Positions 51,298-59,882 of a DNA stretch of 64,000 nt are shown here, in pieces. The notes beneath the pieces are model-generated. The model was not told the origin of the DNA and did not search any database. It was given only the letters and a program-made list of their open reading frames with translations. The DNA lies in the NCBI GenBank assembly GCA_040772065.1, contig JAXGYX010000001.1:1550001-1614000 (forward strand). The letters run 5' to 3'. Positions within the stretch are counted from its first letter, which is position 1, and the number at the start of each line of letters is the position of its first letter. This stretch comes from JAXGYX01 sp040772065 (GTDB lineage: Bacteria; Bacillota; Clostridia; Saccharofermentanales; Fastidiosipilaceae). The translations under genes were made by a program, and so were the position numbers.

Positions 51298-53367
51298 TCA
51301 TTCAGATGGTTGGACGATTGAATCGATGTACTCACAGATTTCCGGAAGTTGTTCACGATAGATGGTCAGACGACTCTCATAGAGATATGGGTCATCGACA
51401 CCGCCGCCTTCCGGAATTTTAAACTTGTAGCTCCTCAGCTTTTCAAGTCCCAGCTCTTGTTCCCGCGATTTATTAAGCAACACATTCGGCCACTGATTGA
51501 TCACATATCGAGTGTTCACTTTCAATGAATAATCGCCCAATGGATCATCACTTTGGAAAAAATAATTTCCTCCATTATAATAATATGACTGCTCAGGAAT
51601 CGCGATCGGCATCAGCCGCGCCCGCAACATGTCCAGGACGGTGTCCATCTCATCTTCGCTCAAATCAATCTTGTCGAGCGCGTATGATTCACGCTCCGCC
51701 AACTCCGGCGCATACGGGTCATCCGGATCGATCCGGGGGCCCATCCATAGGCCGGGAGCCGGTTTTGACCGCGAATTCACCGAAAGAGTCGGGTTTGTAT
51801 AGGCGGTCAGCAGCTCACTGGTCTGAAGCCGTGAGGTCAACTCTCTCTCCTCATAAAAATTAATCAAATAAGTGCGGATGACAATCTTTCCATTTGGTTC
51901 AATGAACGCCAAATTGACTTCCTGCGGATAAGTGTCATAAAAATAAGCTTGCGCCAACGAAGGTAACTCCTCCGCTGCCAATTCATAAAAATAGGACCGG
52001 TCAATATGTTTGTTATACGGTTTATAGAGACCCAGCTCACTTCGGCCTTTTTGTTTGCTGTTTTCCACGATTTGAATCGCCAGCTCCGCTTCCTCGGCAT
52101 GCTCATCCGTCGATAGATATAGGCTGCCGGTGACACCGTTGTACGGCATGTCTAAAACCACCGCGCTCAGTGACTCGACCGATGGTTTGTAGCGGTTGAT
52201 CCCAAATCCATCCAAACTAATGAAAAATGCGACCACAGCGATCAAAATCAGTGTCACGGCGTACTGAACCATGCTGCGCGGCAGCGTCTTGGCGCCCCGC
52301 GCGACAATCAGTTCAACAATGATGTGCGCCAGCAAGGAACCGATCAAGAGGCTGATCACATCAGCTACCTGACTGTCGGTTGTCGTCGCGAAAATCGCGC
52401 TGGTGGCGAAAGCGCTGGTCAAGGTGATCAAAACACGGATAATTATGTACAAGGGTTCGCGGGTCGACAGCGCCTCCGCCTTTTCACTAGGGCGTCTTAT
52501 ATAGATGAAAAAAGCCAAAACCAGGCAAATCAGACCAAATAACAACCAATACACGCTTCCGAGCTCAAATTCATTTTGACTGTATCCAAATAATGCGGGG
52601 CTGGAAAAATGTCCCACAATCGGTGAAAACATACTGATGACGGCGCGCAAGGCGGGAGAGCGATAATCAAGCGGCAGACCCGGCACGGTGCTTGCGTAGC
52701 GGCTATACAGCAAAACCACCAATCCCGGCCACAGACCATTGATTGAGAAGGTCGCGGCAATGGCGTCAAATGAAGACCCTAACGACACATAGATCGCAAG
52801 CAGCATGGATGTGCCCGCGAACAACGTCATCAGGCCTCTGATGAACACCGAAAGGTAATAGACGGGAAGAATGGTGGTTCCCAGTTGTGGGTATAGCTCC
52901 GTCAGCCTGGGTGTCAAGGGGACCGTGCCAAGAACCGCCATCCCCCAGATACCGTCCAACAGCAAAGGCAGCAGCAACAAAACCGCGCCCGCCGCGTATT
53001 TGGCCAAAAACAAGGTCGAACGGCGGATCGGCAGGCTGTGCCACAGGTCAACCTCGACATTTTTATGCATATAACCAAAAATTCGAACCAGCAGGACGAT
53101 CGCGACCAATCCCGCCAGTGGAATAATCAAAAGGCTATACGAATAGATCAGCTGATCGGGCACATATGATAGGCTGTCCGGCTTGCCGCCGGCCCAGTTT
53201 CCGATCATATAATACGCGATGGGATGAATTAAAGTCAGCATCCCCAGCAAAATCAAACTGAGTCCATAGTTTTTACGGATTGTGTGGATAAAGATATCAA
53301 GGAAGCGGCGAGCGTCCGATTTGCGATTTTGTCCTTTTTGTTCAATTGAGGATGTTGTTGACGTCAT
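51298..53367 (-). CDS. Large ABC transporter permease of a GntR-controlled (Ytr-like) module
   Basis: A 689-residue protein with about ten membrane helices in two clusters (residues 34-285 and 310-395) and a C-terminal extracytoplasmic domain of about 290 residues (IQIVENSKQKGRSELG, IDPDDPYAPELAERESYALDKI) of unknown function. It resembles permeases of Firmicute two-gene transporters that act with YtrB-type ATPases. The ATG follows GAGGTGAAGG and overlaps the ATPase gene by 26 nt. The substrate is unknown; Ytr modules are linked to envelope stress and antibiotics. Confidence 0.8.
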   Translation of the reverse strand: MTSTTSSIEQKGQNRKSDARRFLDIFIHTIRKNYGLSLILLGMLTLIHPIAYYMIGNWAGGKPDSLSYVPDQLIYSYSLLIIPLAGLVAIVLLVRIFGYMHKNVEVDLWHSLPIRRSTLFLAKYAAGAVLLLLPLLLDGIWGMAVLGTVPLTPRLTELYPQLGTTILPVYYLSVFIRGLMTLFAGTSMLLAIYVSLGSSFDAIAATFSINGLWPGLVVLLYSRYASTVPGLPLDYRSPALRAVISMFSPIVGHFSSPALFGYSQNEFELGSVYWLLFGLICLVLAFFIYIRRPSEKAEALSTREPLYIIIRVLITLTSAFATSAIFATTTDSQVADVISLLIGSLLAHIIVELIVARGAKTLPRSMVQYAVTLILIAVVAFFISLDGFGINRYKPSVESLSAVVLDMPYNGVTGSLYLSTDEHAEEAELAIQIVENSKQKGRSELGLYKPYNKHIDRSYFYELAAEELPSLAQAYFYDTYPQEVNLAFIEPNGKIVIRTYLINFYEERELTSRLQTSELLTAYTNPTLSVNSRSKPAPGLWMGPRIDPDDPYAPELAERESYALDKIDLSEDEMDTVLDMLRARLMPIAIPEQSYYYNGGNYFFQSDDPLGDYSLKVNTRYVINQWPNVLLNKSREQELGLEKLRSYKFKIPEGGGVDDPYLYESRLTIYREQLPEICEYIDSIVQPSE

Positions 53368-54259
53368 AGCCCTTCACCTCCAAACTCTGTATGAAAATCT
53401 CTTCCAGCGTCAGTGGCAGCACATCCAGCACCAAGGGGCGCTGTTGTTCCAGCAACGTGGTCACTTGTTCGCGATTACCCTTCACAACTAAGTTTTGGAT
53501 TGATCCGTTTTCTTGAAAACTAAGTAGATTCAACCCCATCGCCTCGTAATCGGCACGCGTTTTTCTCCGGGGGTAGGCCACTTGGATTTTACAAAGTCCC
53601 AGTTTCAAACCGTCCAACTCCTGCTCAAAGATAATCCCTCCCCGATGCAACAATCCGACATTGTCACAAAAATCTTCCAATTCTCGCAGATTGTGCGAAG
53701 AAATTATCACTGTCAAACCGCGATCGGCGACTTCCTTGGCCAAAATTCGTTTCAGCACCTGGCGCATGACCGGATCCAGACCGTCAAACGCCTCGTCCAA
53801 CAACAACAGGTCGGGAGAGGTTGAAATGGCTAGAATCAACTCCGCCTGTCTTTGCATCCCCCGCGAAAATATCTTTAGACGCGTTTTTGGATTCAGGCGA
53901 AACACCTCGCTCAAATGGCGGTATAAATTCTCATTAAAATTTGGATATAGCCGCGCGTATAGGTCACGCATCTCCTTCAATGATGATTGAGGAATGAAAC
54001 TTGGCGTGTCCGGCACCAGCAAGACTTTTTCTTTGATATCCGGTTGGTCATAAATGGGTCTGCCATAAATTAGACAGGTCCCCTCCGTCTGCCGATAGAT
54101 GCCGGCTAAAATCCTCAAAAAAGTTGATTTGCCAGCTCCGTTCGAACCGACCAATCCATAAATGGAGCCGGCGAATATGGAGTTGTTCAAGGAGTTCAAC
54201 GCCGTCGTGTCGCCAAATCGTTTACTCAATCCTTGTGTCTCAATGATTGGCTTGTTCAT
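53342..54259 (-). CDS. ABC transporter ATPase, YtrB-like
   Basis: A 305-residue ATPase with Walker A GSNGAGKSTFLRIL, Q loop, signature FSRGMQRQAELILA in place of LSGGQ, and Walker B LLLLDEAFDGLDP. The C-terminal domain (about 215-305) is typical of ATPases that serve separate permeases. GGGGGAGG is just before the ATG, which overlaps the GntR gene by 20 nt. It energises the permease encoded downstream. Confidence 0.92.
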   Translation of the reverse strand: MNKPIIETQGLSKRFGDTTALNSLNNSIFAGSIYGLVGSNGAGKSTFLRILAGIYRQTEGTCLIYGRPIYDQPDIKEKVLLVPDTPSFIPQSSLKEMRDLYARLYPNFNENLYRHLSEVFRLNPKTRLKIFSRGMQRQAELILAISTSPDLLLLDEAFDGLDPVMRQVLKRILAKEVADRGLTVIISSHNLRELEDFCDNVGLLHRGGIIFEQELDGLKLGLCKIQVAYPRRKTRADYEAMGLNLLSFQENGSIQNLVVKGNREQVTTLLEQQRPLVLDVLPLTLEEIFIQSLEVKGYDVNNILN

Positions 54260-54641
54260 TCCGCCTCCCCCTTTCCTTTTCTTCGGTTAAAAGTTCATTG
54301 ATCGTGCTTTCAATTTCCTCAAGTGTGACACCAAAATTTTTAACTTCTCTCACCAGCTCAACAAACCGTCCGCGAAACTGTCTGCGCAACTCCATGTCGA
54401 TCTTCTTGGATGGACCTACAAAACTGCCTTTACCCGGAATCGTATAGGTCACCTCATCGCGTTCCAACTCGCGATACGCCTTTTGGACAGTATTGGGATT
54501 GATGCCCAGGTCGATCGCCAGTTGACGCATGGTCGGCAGTTGATCGCCTTCCCGCAAATTTCCCAACATAATATTTTTCAAGATGCTTTGAACAATTTGC
54601 AGGTAGATCGGATCACGGTTCTTATAGTCGATTTCGATCAT
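54240..54641 (-). CDS. GntR-family transcriptional regulator, YtrA subfamily
   Basis: A 133-residue repressor with an N-terminal winged helix (DPIYLQIVQSILKNIMLGNLREGDQLPTMRQLA, with LGINPNTVQKAYRELE) and a short helical dimerisation tail, as in YtrA-type regulators that sit at the start of ABC modules. The ATG at 54641 is preferred; GGAG precedes it by 8 nt. It most likely binds the palindrome at 54709-54725 and so controls its own operon. Confidence 0.93.
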   Translation of the reverse strand: MIEIDYKNRDPIYLQIVQSILKNIMLGNLREGDQLPTMRQLAIDLGINPNTVQKAYRELERDEVTYTIPGKGSFVGPSKKIDMELRRQFRGRFVELVREVKNFGVTLEEIESTINELLTEEKERGRRNEQANH

Positions 54642-54699
54642 CACCGCTTCTCCTTTCACAATATCAGCGGCGGCGCGGCGCGCACCATCTGTACTAGCC

Positions 54700-54729
54700 A
54701 TGATAGTGCAAGTAATTCATACTTGTCAA
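54700..54729 (-). promoter_or_regulatory. Promoter of the GntR-ABC module
   Basis: TTGACA (54729-54724) and TATCAT (54705-54700) on the minus strand with an 18-bp spacer. Confidence 0.8.
54709..54725 (-). promoter_or_regulatory. Probable GntR operator inside the promoter spacer
   Basis: A perfect 17-bp inverted repeat, CAAGTA-N5-TACTTG, fills the spacer of the promoter of the GntR-ABC module and overlaps the -35 box. Position and symmetry fit autorepression by the YtrA-like protein; direct binding is inferred. Confidence 0.7.
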
Positions 54730-54753
54730 TCATTCAATTCACCGCTGTCGCGC

Positions 54754-54795
54754 AAAAAAAGAATCCTTGTGGCGGACAACACCCGCCACAAGGAT
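54754..54795 (-). terminator. Terminator of pfkA
   Basis: ATCCTTGTGGCGG (54763-54775) pairs perfectly with CCGCCACAAGGAT (54783-54795); on the minus strand it is followed by TC and seven T. Confidence 0.93.
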
Positions 54796-54839
54796 CTTTT
54801 CATTCATTTCAGTTCAACTGTCGATTGGTCTCCCGTCGG

Positions 54840-55928
54840 TCATTCGTTTCCGAAATAGATGCCCAATGCGCGGGCCGCCACGATCAACTCGTCATCGGGC
54901 TCGATATACTTCAATTTACCGGCGACATCCGTCAAGGGAACCTTTGTCATATTGCGCCCTTTGACACCTACCATGTAGCCATATTCCTCGGCAATGATCA
55001 TCTCTCCCGCTTTCGCTCCACAGCGCGTGGCCAACAGGCGGTCATACGCGCAGGGTTCTCCACCGCGCTGGTAGTGTCCCGGCACCACAACGCGCACCTC
55101 CTGGTCGATCACCTGGTTTAACTCATGCTCCAATTGAAACGCCACCGAAGGATAAGGGAAGTCTTCCATATATTTTCTGTAATCCTTCTTCGACATCGCC
55201 GCCTCTTCCACATTCATCGCGCCCTCGGCCATCGCGATGATCGAAAAGCGTTTGTTCTTCTCGTTCCGCTCGTTGATCGCTCTTTTGATGGACTCTATGC
55301 TGTACGGAATTTCAGGCAGCAAGATGATATCTGCGCCGCCGGCCAATCCCGCATACAGCGCCAGCCAGCCAACTTTATGTCCCATGATCTCAATTATGAA
55401 GGTACGGCTGTGCGAGTCCGCTGTCGTGTGAATGTTGTCGATCACGCTAGTCGCGATGTCGATCGCGCTTTGAAAACCAAACGTATAGTCTGTTCCCCAC
55501 AGGTCATTGTCAATCGTCTTTGGCAAAGTGATCACGTTCAGGCCCGCCTCACTCAGCATATGTGCGCTTTTGTGCGTGCCGTTGCCTCCCAAAATCACCA
55601 AACAATCCAAATTCAAGCGGTAATAGGTGTCAATCATCGCCTGTTTTCTGGTAGCTCCATCGGGATCTTTTTCCGAAGCGGGTAGCTCCATCTCCTTGAA
55701 CGGCATACGTGAGGTACCCAGGATCGTGCCACCGGCCGTCAGGATACCTGAAAAATCAGCCGGCGTCATCAGGCGGTATTTGCTGTTCACGAGCCCTTTG
55801 TATCCGTCAAAGAAGCCATAGATCTCCACCCGCTTTACCTGCTCGAACAGTGTCTTCGCCACCCCCCGCATCGCGGCGTTCAAGCCTTGACAATCACCAC
55901 CACTGGTCAACATTCCAATTTTCAACAT
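54840..55928 (-). CDS. pfkA: 6-phosphofructokinase (mixed ATP/PPi signature)
   Basis: Phosphorylates fructose 6-phosphate in glycolysis. The 362-residue protein starts MLKIGMLTSGGDCQGLNAAM and has the phosphate-donor loop ILGGNGTHKSAHM and LPKTIDNDLWGTDYTFG. GGNG has the glycine found in ATP enzymes (PPi enzymes have GGDD), but PKTIDND has the lysine typical of PPi enzymes instead of the glycine of classic ATP enzymes. The donor is therefore uncertain. The ATG at 55928, after GAGGAGGAAGG, is preferred over 55970. It stands alone with its own terminator. Confidence 0.92.
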   Translation of the reverse strand: MLKIGMLTSGGDCQGLNAAMRGVAKTLFEQVKRVEIYGFFDGYKGLVNSKYRLMTPADFSGILTAGGTILGTSRMPFKEMELPASEKDPDGATRKQAMIDTYYRLNLDCLVILGGNGTHKSAHMLSEAGLNVITLPKTIDNDLWGTDYTFGFQSAIDIATSVIDNIHTTADSHSRTFIIEIMGHKVGWLALYAGLAGGADIILLPEIPYSIESIKRAINERNEKNKRFSIIAMAEGAMNVEEAAMSKKDYRKYMEDFPYPSVAFQLEHELNQVIDQEVRVVVPGHYQRGGEPCAYDRLLATRCGAKAGEMIIAEEYGYMVGVKGRNMTKVPLTDVAGKLKYIEPDDELIVAARALGIYFGNE

Positions 55929-56221
55929 GTTCCTTCCTCCTCGATTGCTTACACTGCTGCTGCTGGTCACTCCTCACCGATTTCAAATCCACAATGAAAT
56001 AATTTAGATGAAGATTCACACAATTGTCTGACAGGCCGGAAAACATAGGTTAAAATGTTATGCAAAGCGCGAAAAAAGCTCGTATCATTGTGTTACTTAA
56101 ACAAAATATTACACTATCGCGCATGTTTTCGCTATTGAATTCTACTTTTAAGTTGTTAAGAACAAAAACTTTCCGACGTGGAGCGCCAAACTCCGGCGTC
56201 ATATTCCCAAAGGAAAATGAT

Positions 56222-56797
56222 ATGTTGATTGACATCGCCTTACTGACCGGTATCGTAATTCACAATCTATCTCGTGAATTGTCGCTGATGCTGGATAGAA
56301 AATATGGTCTGGGGCTCGACAGCAGCCGCTTCCCCACCCATGTCACATTGAAGCAGGCGTTTACATTTGATGGAGACATTAAGGATCTGGCTCAGGTATT
56401 TGACTCCTTCTGCCTTATGACGCCCCCGCCTATTCTGCGCTACAGCGGCATCGAAGCGGTACCGGGCAGAAATGACACCACAATTATTTGGCTGGACATT
56501 GTGCCGGACGCAGCGCTCTGGAACATGCACAAACTGCTGCTTGAGCTGCTCGACAGAAACTGCGCTGTCAAGCCGGGCGATCTGGACGGCGACGGCTGGC
56601 GCTTTCACACCACCCTCGCCCAGGCGGTCATTGATCCTTACACGTTGCCGGCGATCATCGCCGACGCCAAGCAATTCATCAATCAGCTAAACAGCCAGGC
56701 AACTTCCGCCGCCATGCTGATCACGCCACCCGGTCGGCCGGAAGTCCCCGAGGAGTCCGTCTCATACCGCATCCAGCGCCTCTCCGGCCCGTTTTGA
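56222..56797 (+). CDS. 2H phosphoesterase, 2'-5' RNA ligase-like
   Basis: A 191-residue protein with the two HxT motifs of the 2H superfamily, THVTLKQAF and FHTTLAQAV, about 115 residues apart. Members include RNA 2'-5' ligases and cyclic phosphodiesterases; the substrate here is unknown. The frame is open to 56060 but AAAGGAAAA directly before the ATG at 56222 decides the start. It is convergent with the nuclease gene. Confidence 0.85.
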   Translation: MLIDIALLTGIVIHNLSRELSLMLDRKYGLGLDSSRFPTHVTLKQAFTFDGDIKDLAQVFDSFCLMTPPPILRYSGIEAVPGRNDTTIIWLDIVPDAALWNMHKLLLELLDRNCAVKPGDLDGDGWRFHTTLAQAVIDPYTLPAIIADAKQFINQLNSQATSAAMLITPPGRPEVPEESVSYRIQRLSGPF

Positions 56798-56866
56798 AAG
56801 GCGCGCGTACCCATCCTGGTCGTTGATGCGCCAACCCGAAACCGCCGACATAACCGCCTCGCCGGA

Positions 56867-57445
56867 TCATTTGTTCCGCTGAATGGCGTTGGCTCGATCA
56901 CTTTTAAATTCTTCTAAATATTTAATGTTGGGTGGCCTTGTCATCAGCTTAGCGTATCCTTCCCGGACCAATGTGCGATTGAACATCGAGCCGTCTTCCA
57001 TCCAGACATAGACAAGCAGACGGCCATATTGATCCCGCTGTTCCTTGTCAAATTCGAGATAGACAGTCGCGCCGTCCAAATAACGATTGGTGAACTCGGA
57101 AGCGATCACGCCTTCCGGCGTGTTGCGCGACTCGTCCTGCGCGACGCTTTCCGGTGTGTCAATGCCAATCATGCGCAGTCGCTCACGTTCACCATCCACC
57201 CGGGCGATAAACGTGTCGCCATCCACCACACGCTCCACCTCGACCTGCACGACATCCGGCGGTATGTTCGGGTGTTTCCGGATTGAGTCGGTCAAAGACT
57301 CTTCAGACACCACCGTTGTCCGCGTCATCGGAACATTGTTCGCTGAAAAAAGATCGTCAAAATTGATGATCTCGTCACAGCCGACGAGCAGACCCACCAA
57401 GCACACGATCAACAAAAGCCCTTTAAATCTTTTATATTGTTTCAT
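56867..57445 (-). CDS. Thermonuclease-like (SNase) lipoprotein
   Basis: A 192-residue secreted nuclease: signal peptide with lipobox LVGC (Cys23), then the staphylococcal-nuclease fold with VERVVDGDTFIARVDGE, RLRMIGIDTPES and EFDKEQRDQYGRLLVYVW, which hold the equivalents of Asp21, Arg35 and Arg87, and the closing LVREGYAKLM. It probably hydrolyses nucleic acid outside the cell while tied to the membrane. The ATG at 57445 is preferred over the open frame to 57559. Confidence 0.9.
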   Translation of the reverse strand: MKQYKRFKGLLLIVCLVGLLVGCDEIINFDDLFSANNVPMTRTTVVSEESLTDSIRKHPNIPPDVVQVEVERVVDGDTFIARVDGERERLRMIGIDTPESVAQDESRNTPEGVIASEFTNRYLDGATVYLEFDKEQRDQYGRLLVYVWMEDGSMFNRTLVREGYAKLMTRPPNIKYLEEFKSDRANAIQRNK

Positions 57446-57585
57446 GCAAAGAGAATAAAATAATACAACCTTTATTGTCAAACCTCCGATAATATAAAAG
57501 AACTGTCCACTGCTAAGCATAAAGTGGAGAGATGTGCAAAATGGCGCCGTGATAGGCAAAACCGAGGAAGCGAAAGGTGTGGAAA

Positions 57586-58497
57586 ATGGCCAAACTTGAT
57601 GTCATCGCCGGTTTTTTGGGTGCGGGCAAAACAACCTTCATCAGTCACTACATCGCCTGGCTGACCACCCAAAACATTAAATATGCCGTCATTGAGAACG
57701 AATTTGGCGTCGCCGGCATCGATGCGGAGACGCTGAGAGAAAAAGGCGCAAAAGTCAAAGAAATATCCGGCGGCTGCATCTGCTGCACAATGCAGGTCAG
57801 CCTGCACTCATTGCTGTCCGAACTGTCGCAAGAGGTCGACCGAATCATTCTGGAGCCCTCCGGTCTGTTCAACGGAGATGATTTCATCGGCATCCTACAA
57901 AACCCCACACTGAAGTCTTCCCTGCGGAAGGGCATGTGGCTGGGTGTTGTCGATCCACTCGCATTGCCGCTGTTCAGCGAACCGGAGGTCGAGGTGTTGG
58001 CCGACGAGCTGATCTTCGCGGGCAGTGTGCTGATCAGCAAAACCCGGTTGGCCGATGAGACACGGATCGCGGCGGCCGTCCGCTCCATAGAAAACATGGT
58101 GCCGGCGCCCAAGCCTTTGATTTTCACCGCCGATTGGGAGTCGTACACACCCGACATTTGGTTTCCCCAACTACAGCACAGTGGTTTTCAGACCCGTCCC
58201 CATGAGCGCAAGGCAATCAACCACAGACTGCTATATGAAAGCGCGCGTCTGCTCCCCTCCGGCGAATTCAGCGAAGACCGGTTGCGCGCGGTCGCGGAAG
58301 ACATCATGAGGTCGGACGCCGGGGAGATTTTACGAATCAAAGGATTTGTCTCCTCCAAAAGCGGTGGCACCTTCGCGCTCAACTGCACGCCCGGAAATGT
58401 GTCGATCCAACAGTCGGAAGGGCGGTTCAAGCCTGTGCTGAATATCATCGGACGCGATCTGGATCGCGGAAAAATCAAGAAAATGTTTCAACCTTAA
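57586..58497 (+). CDS. CobW/COG0523-family P-loop GTPase
   Basis: A 303-residue metal-chaperone-type GTPase with Walker A GFLGAGKTTF (9-18), the metal-binding GGCICC motif (CxCC, Cys64, 66, 67), the Walker B LEPSGL segment and SKTRLAD as the base-recognition loop in place of NKxD. COG0523 proteins insert or traffic zinc, cobalt or other metals. The ATG at 57586, after AAAGGTG, is preferred over the GTG at 57577. No cobalamin or Zur-type gene is adjacent, so the metal is unknown. Confidence 0.9.
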   Translation: MAKLDVIAGFLGAGKTTFISHYIAWLTTQNIKYAVIENEFGVAGIDAETLREKGAKVKEISGGCICCTMQVSLHSLLSELSQEVDRIILEPSGLFNGDDFIGILQNPTLKSSLRKGMWLGVVDPLALPLFSEPEVEVLADELIFAGSVLISKTRLADETRIAAAVRSIENMVPAPKPLIFTADWESYTPDIWFPQLQHSGFQTRPHERKAINHRLLYESARLLPSGEFSEDRLRAVAEDIMRSDAGEILRIKGFVSSKSGGTFALNCTPGNVSIQQSEGRFKPVLNIIGRDLDRGKIKKMFQP

Positions 58498-58522
58498 TCC
58501 ATCCGATCTTCTGAGCTTTTAC

Positions 58523-58572
58523 AAAAAAAGAGCTGTCTCCTTACACCTTTCAGTGTTTGAGACAGCTCTTTT
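58523..58572. terminator. Bidirectional terminator between the CobW-like gene and fprA
   Basis: AAAAGAGCTGTCTC (58526-58539) pairs perfectly with GAGACAGCTCTTTT (58559-58572), 14 bp with a 19-nt loop. T-tracts lie on both strands and the flanking genes are convergent. Confidence 0.93.
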
Positions 58573-58593
58573 AAATCTGATGTTTATATCTGA

Positions 58594-59781
58594 TTATTCG
58601 CTCAACAACGCGGCCGCGATATCTTTCGCCGCTACCAAATCACTTTGCTCCGGCACCCATTGGACGCGCAGGTTCGCATCGACCACCTTAAAACCGGCAT
58701 CCCGCAGCAGATTCTCGATCGATTTGACACTTTCTCCACTCCAGCCGTACGATCCGAAAGCCGCCGCTTTTTTACCTTTAAATTTCAATGTTTTCAAGAA
58801 ATGCAACCAGCCGTCTACACTGGACAACATGTCGTTGCCCACAGTCGGCGAGCCGACAGCGATCGCTTTGGACGCGAACACATCCGTCATGATCTCGTTC
58901 TTATCCTCTTTCGAGATGTTGTGCGACAAGACCACCGTGTCCGGACTCAGCTCCCTGATCTGCGCGGCGATCTCCTCGGCGATTGTTTTGGTCGCGCCCC
59001 ACATCGTGTCATAGCAGATCGTGATCTGGTCACGCTGGTATTGATCCGCCCATTTCATATACCGCTCGACGATTTGCAAAGGATTGTCACGCCAAATCAC
59101 ACCGTGACTCGGAGCGATGATATCGATCGGCAATTGCAGAGCGACGATCTCTTCGATTTTCTTCTTAACCAGGCTTGAGAAGGGATTTAAAATATTCGCG
59201 TAATATTTTTCCGCTTCTTTGTATAGCAAAGCCTGATTCGCCTTGTCGTTATACAATTCATGGCAGGCGAAGTGTTGACCGAACGCGTCATTCGAAAACA
59301 AGATATTGTCTCCGGTCAGATATACCGCCATGCTGTCCGGCCAATGCAGCATTTTCATCTCAACGAAAATCAATTCCTTGCCGTTACCGATGTCGATTTT
59401 GTCACCCGTCTTGACCACCTGAAAATTCCAGTCCTGATGGAATTGACCTCGCAGGCTGTTGACCGCATTCGCCGTGCAGTAGATCGGCACATCGGGTATC
59501 TCTTTCATCAACAGTGGCAGCGCGCCTGAGTGATCCACCTCTCCATGATTCATCACAACCAGATCGATTGTCCGCAGGTCGATTTCCCGCTTGAGATTCT
59601 CGACAAAATAATCTTTGTGCTCCGACCAGATGGTGTCAACCAGCACTGTCTTCTCCTCTTCGATCAGGTAAGAGTTCTGACTAGATCCATTCATGACACT
59701 ATAGTCCGAGCCATGAAACTCCTCGAGTTCCCAGTCGATGTAACCAATCCAGGATACATTGTTTTTCACTTGCTTCTTCAT
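58594..59781 (-). CDS. fprA: A-type flavodiiron protein (FprA)
   Basis: Reduces O2 to water or NO to N2O in anaerobes. The 395-residue protein has an N-terminal beta-lactamase-like diiron domain with the ligands in NHGEVDHSG, HWPDSM, FSNDAFGQH and APSHGVIW, and a C-terminal flavodoxin domain beginning ITICYDTMWGATKTIAEEIA with FMN loops VGSPTVGND and GSYGWSGESV. There is no rubredoxin domain. The ATG at 59781 is preferred; AAGGAG is upstream. It follows the Crp/Fnr gene on the same strand. Confidence 0.95.
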   Translation of the reverse strand: MKKQVKNNVSWIGYIDWELEEFHGSDYSVMNGSSQNSYLIEEEKTVLVDTIWSEHKDYFVENLKREIDLRTIDLVVMNHGEVDHSGALPLLMKEIPDVPIYCTANAVNSLRGQFHQDWNFQVVKTGDKIDIGNGKELIFVEMKMLHWPDSMAVYLTGDNILFSNDAFGQHFACHELYNDKANQALLYKEAEKYYANILNPFSSLVKKKIEEIVALQLPIDIIAPSHGVIWRDNPLQIVERYMKWADQYQRDQITICYDTMWGATKTIAEEIAAQIRELSPDTVVLSHNISKEDKNEIMTDVFASKAIAVGSPTVGNDMLSSVDGWLHFLKTLKFKGKKAAAFGSYGWSGESVKSIENLLRDAGFKVVDANLRVQWVPEQSDLVAAKDIAAALLSE

Positions 59782-59838
59782 GTTTCGCACTCCTTCTTAA
59801 AGTTGCCTGACTGTTTATAAAAACGGGTTGATGGATAA

Positions 59839-59851
59839 ACATTCACAATGT
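59839..59851 (-). promoter_or_regulatory. Operator-like palindrome upstream of fprA
   Basis: ACATT-N3-AATGT lies 19 bp before a TATAAA -10 candidate (59814-59819) that lacks a good -35 box, as expected for an activator-dependent promoter. Its closeness to the Crp/Fnr gene suggests that protein as the binder, but the half sites do not match the standard CRP or FNR consensus. Confidence 0.4.
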
Positions 59852-59862
59852 CCACGAAATAG

Positions 59863-59882
59863 AAATCCGCGTTTCCGGATTT
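59863..59882 (-). terminator. Short hairpin at the 3' end of the Crp/Fnr gene
   Basis: AAATCCG (59863-59869) pairs with CGGATTT (59876-59882), partly inside the stop codon; on the minus strand it is followed by CTATTTC. It looks like a weak terminator or attenuator between the regulator gene and fprA. Confidence 0.45.
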
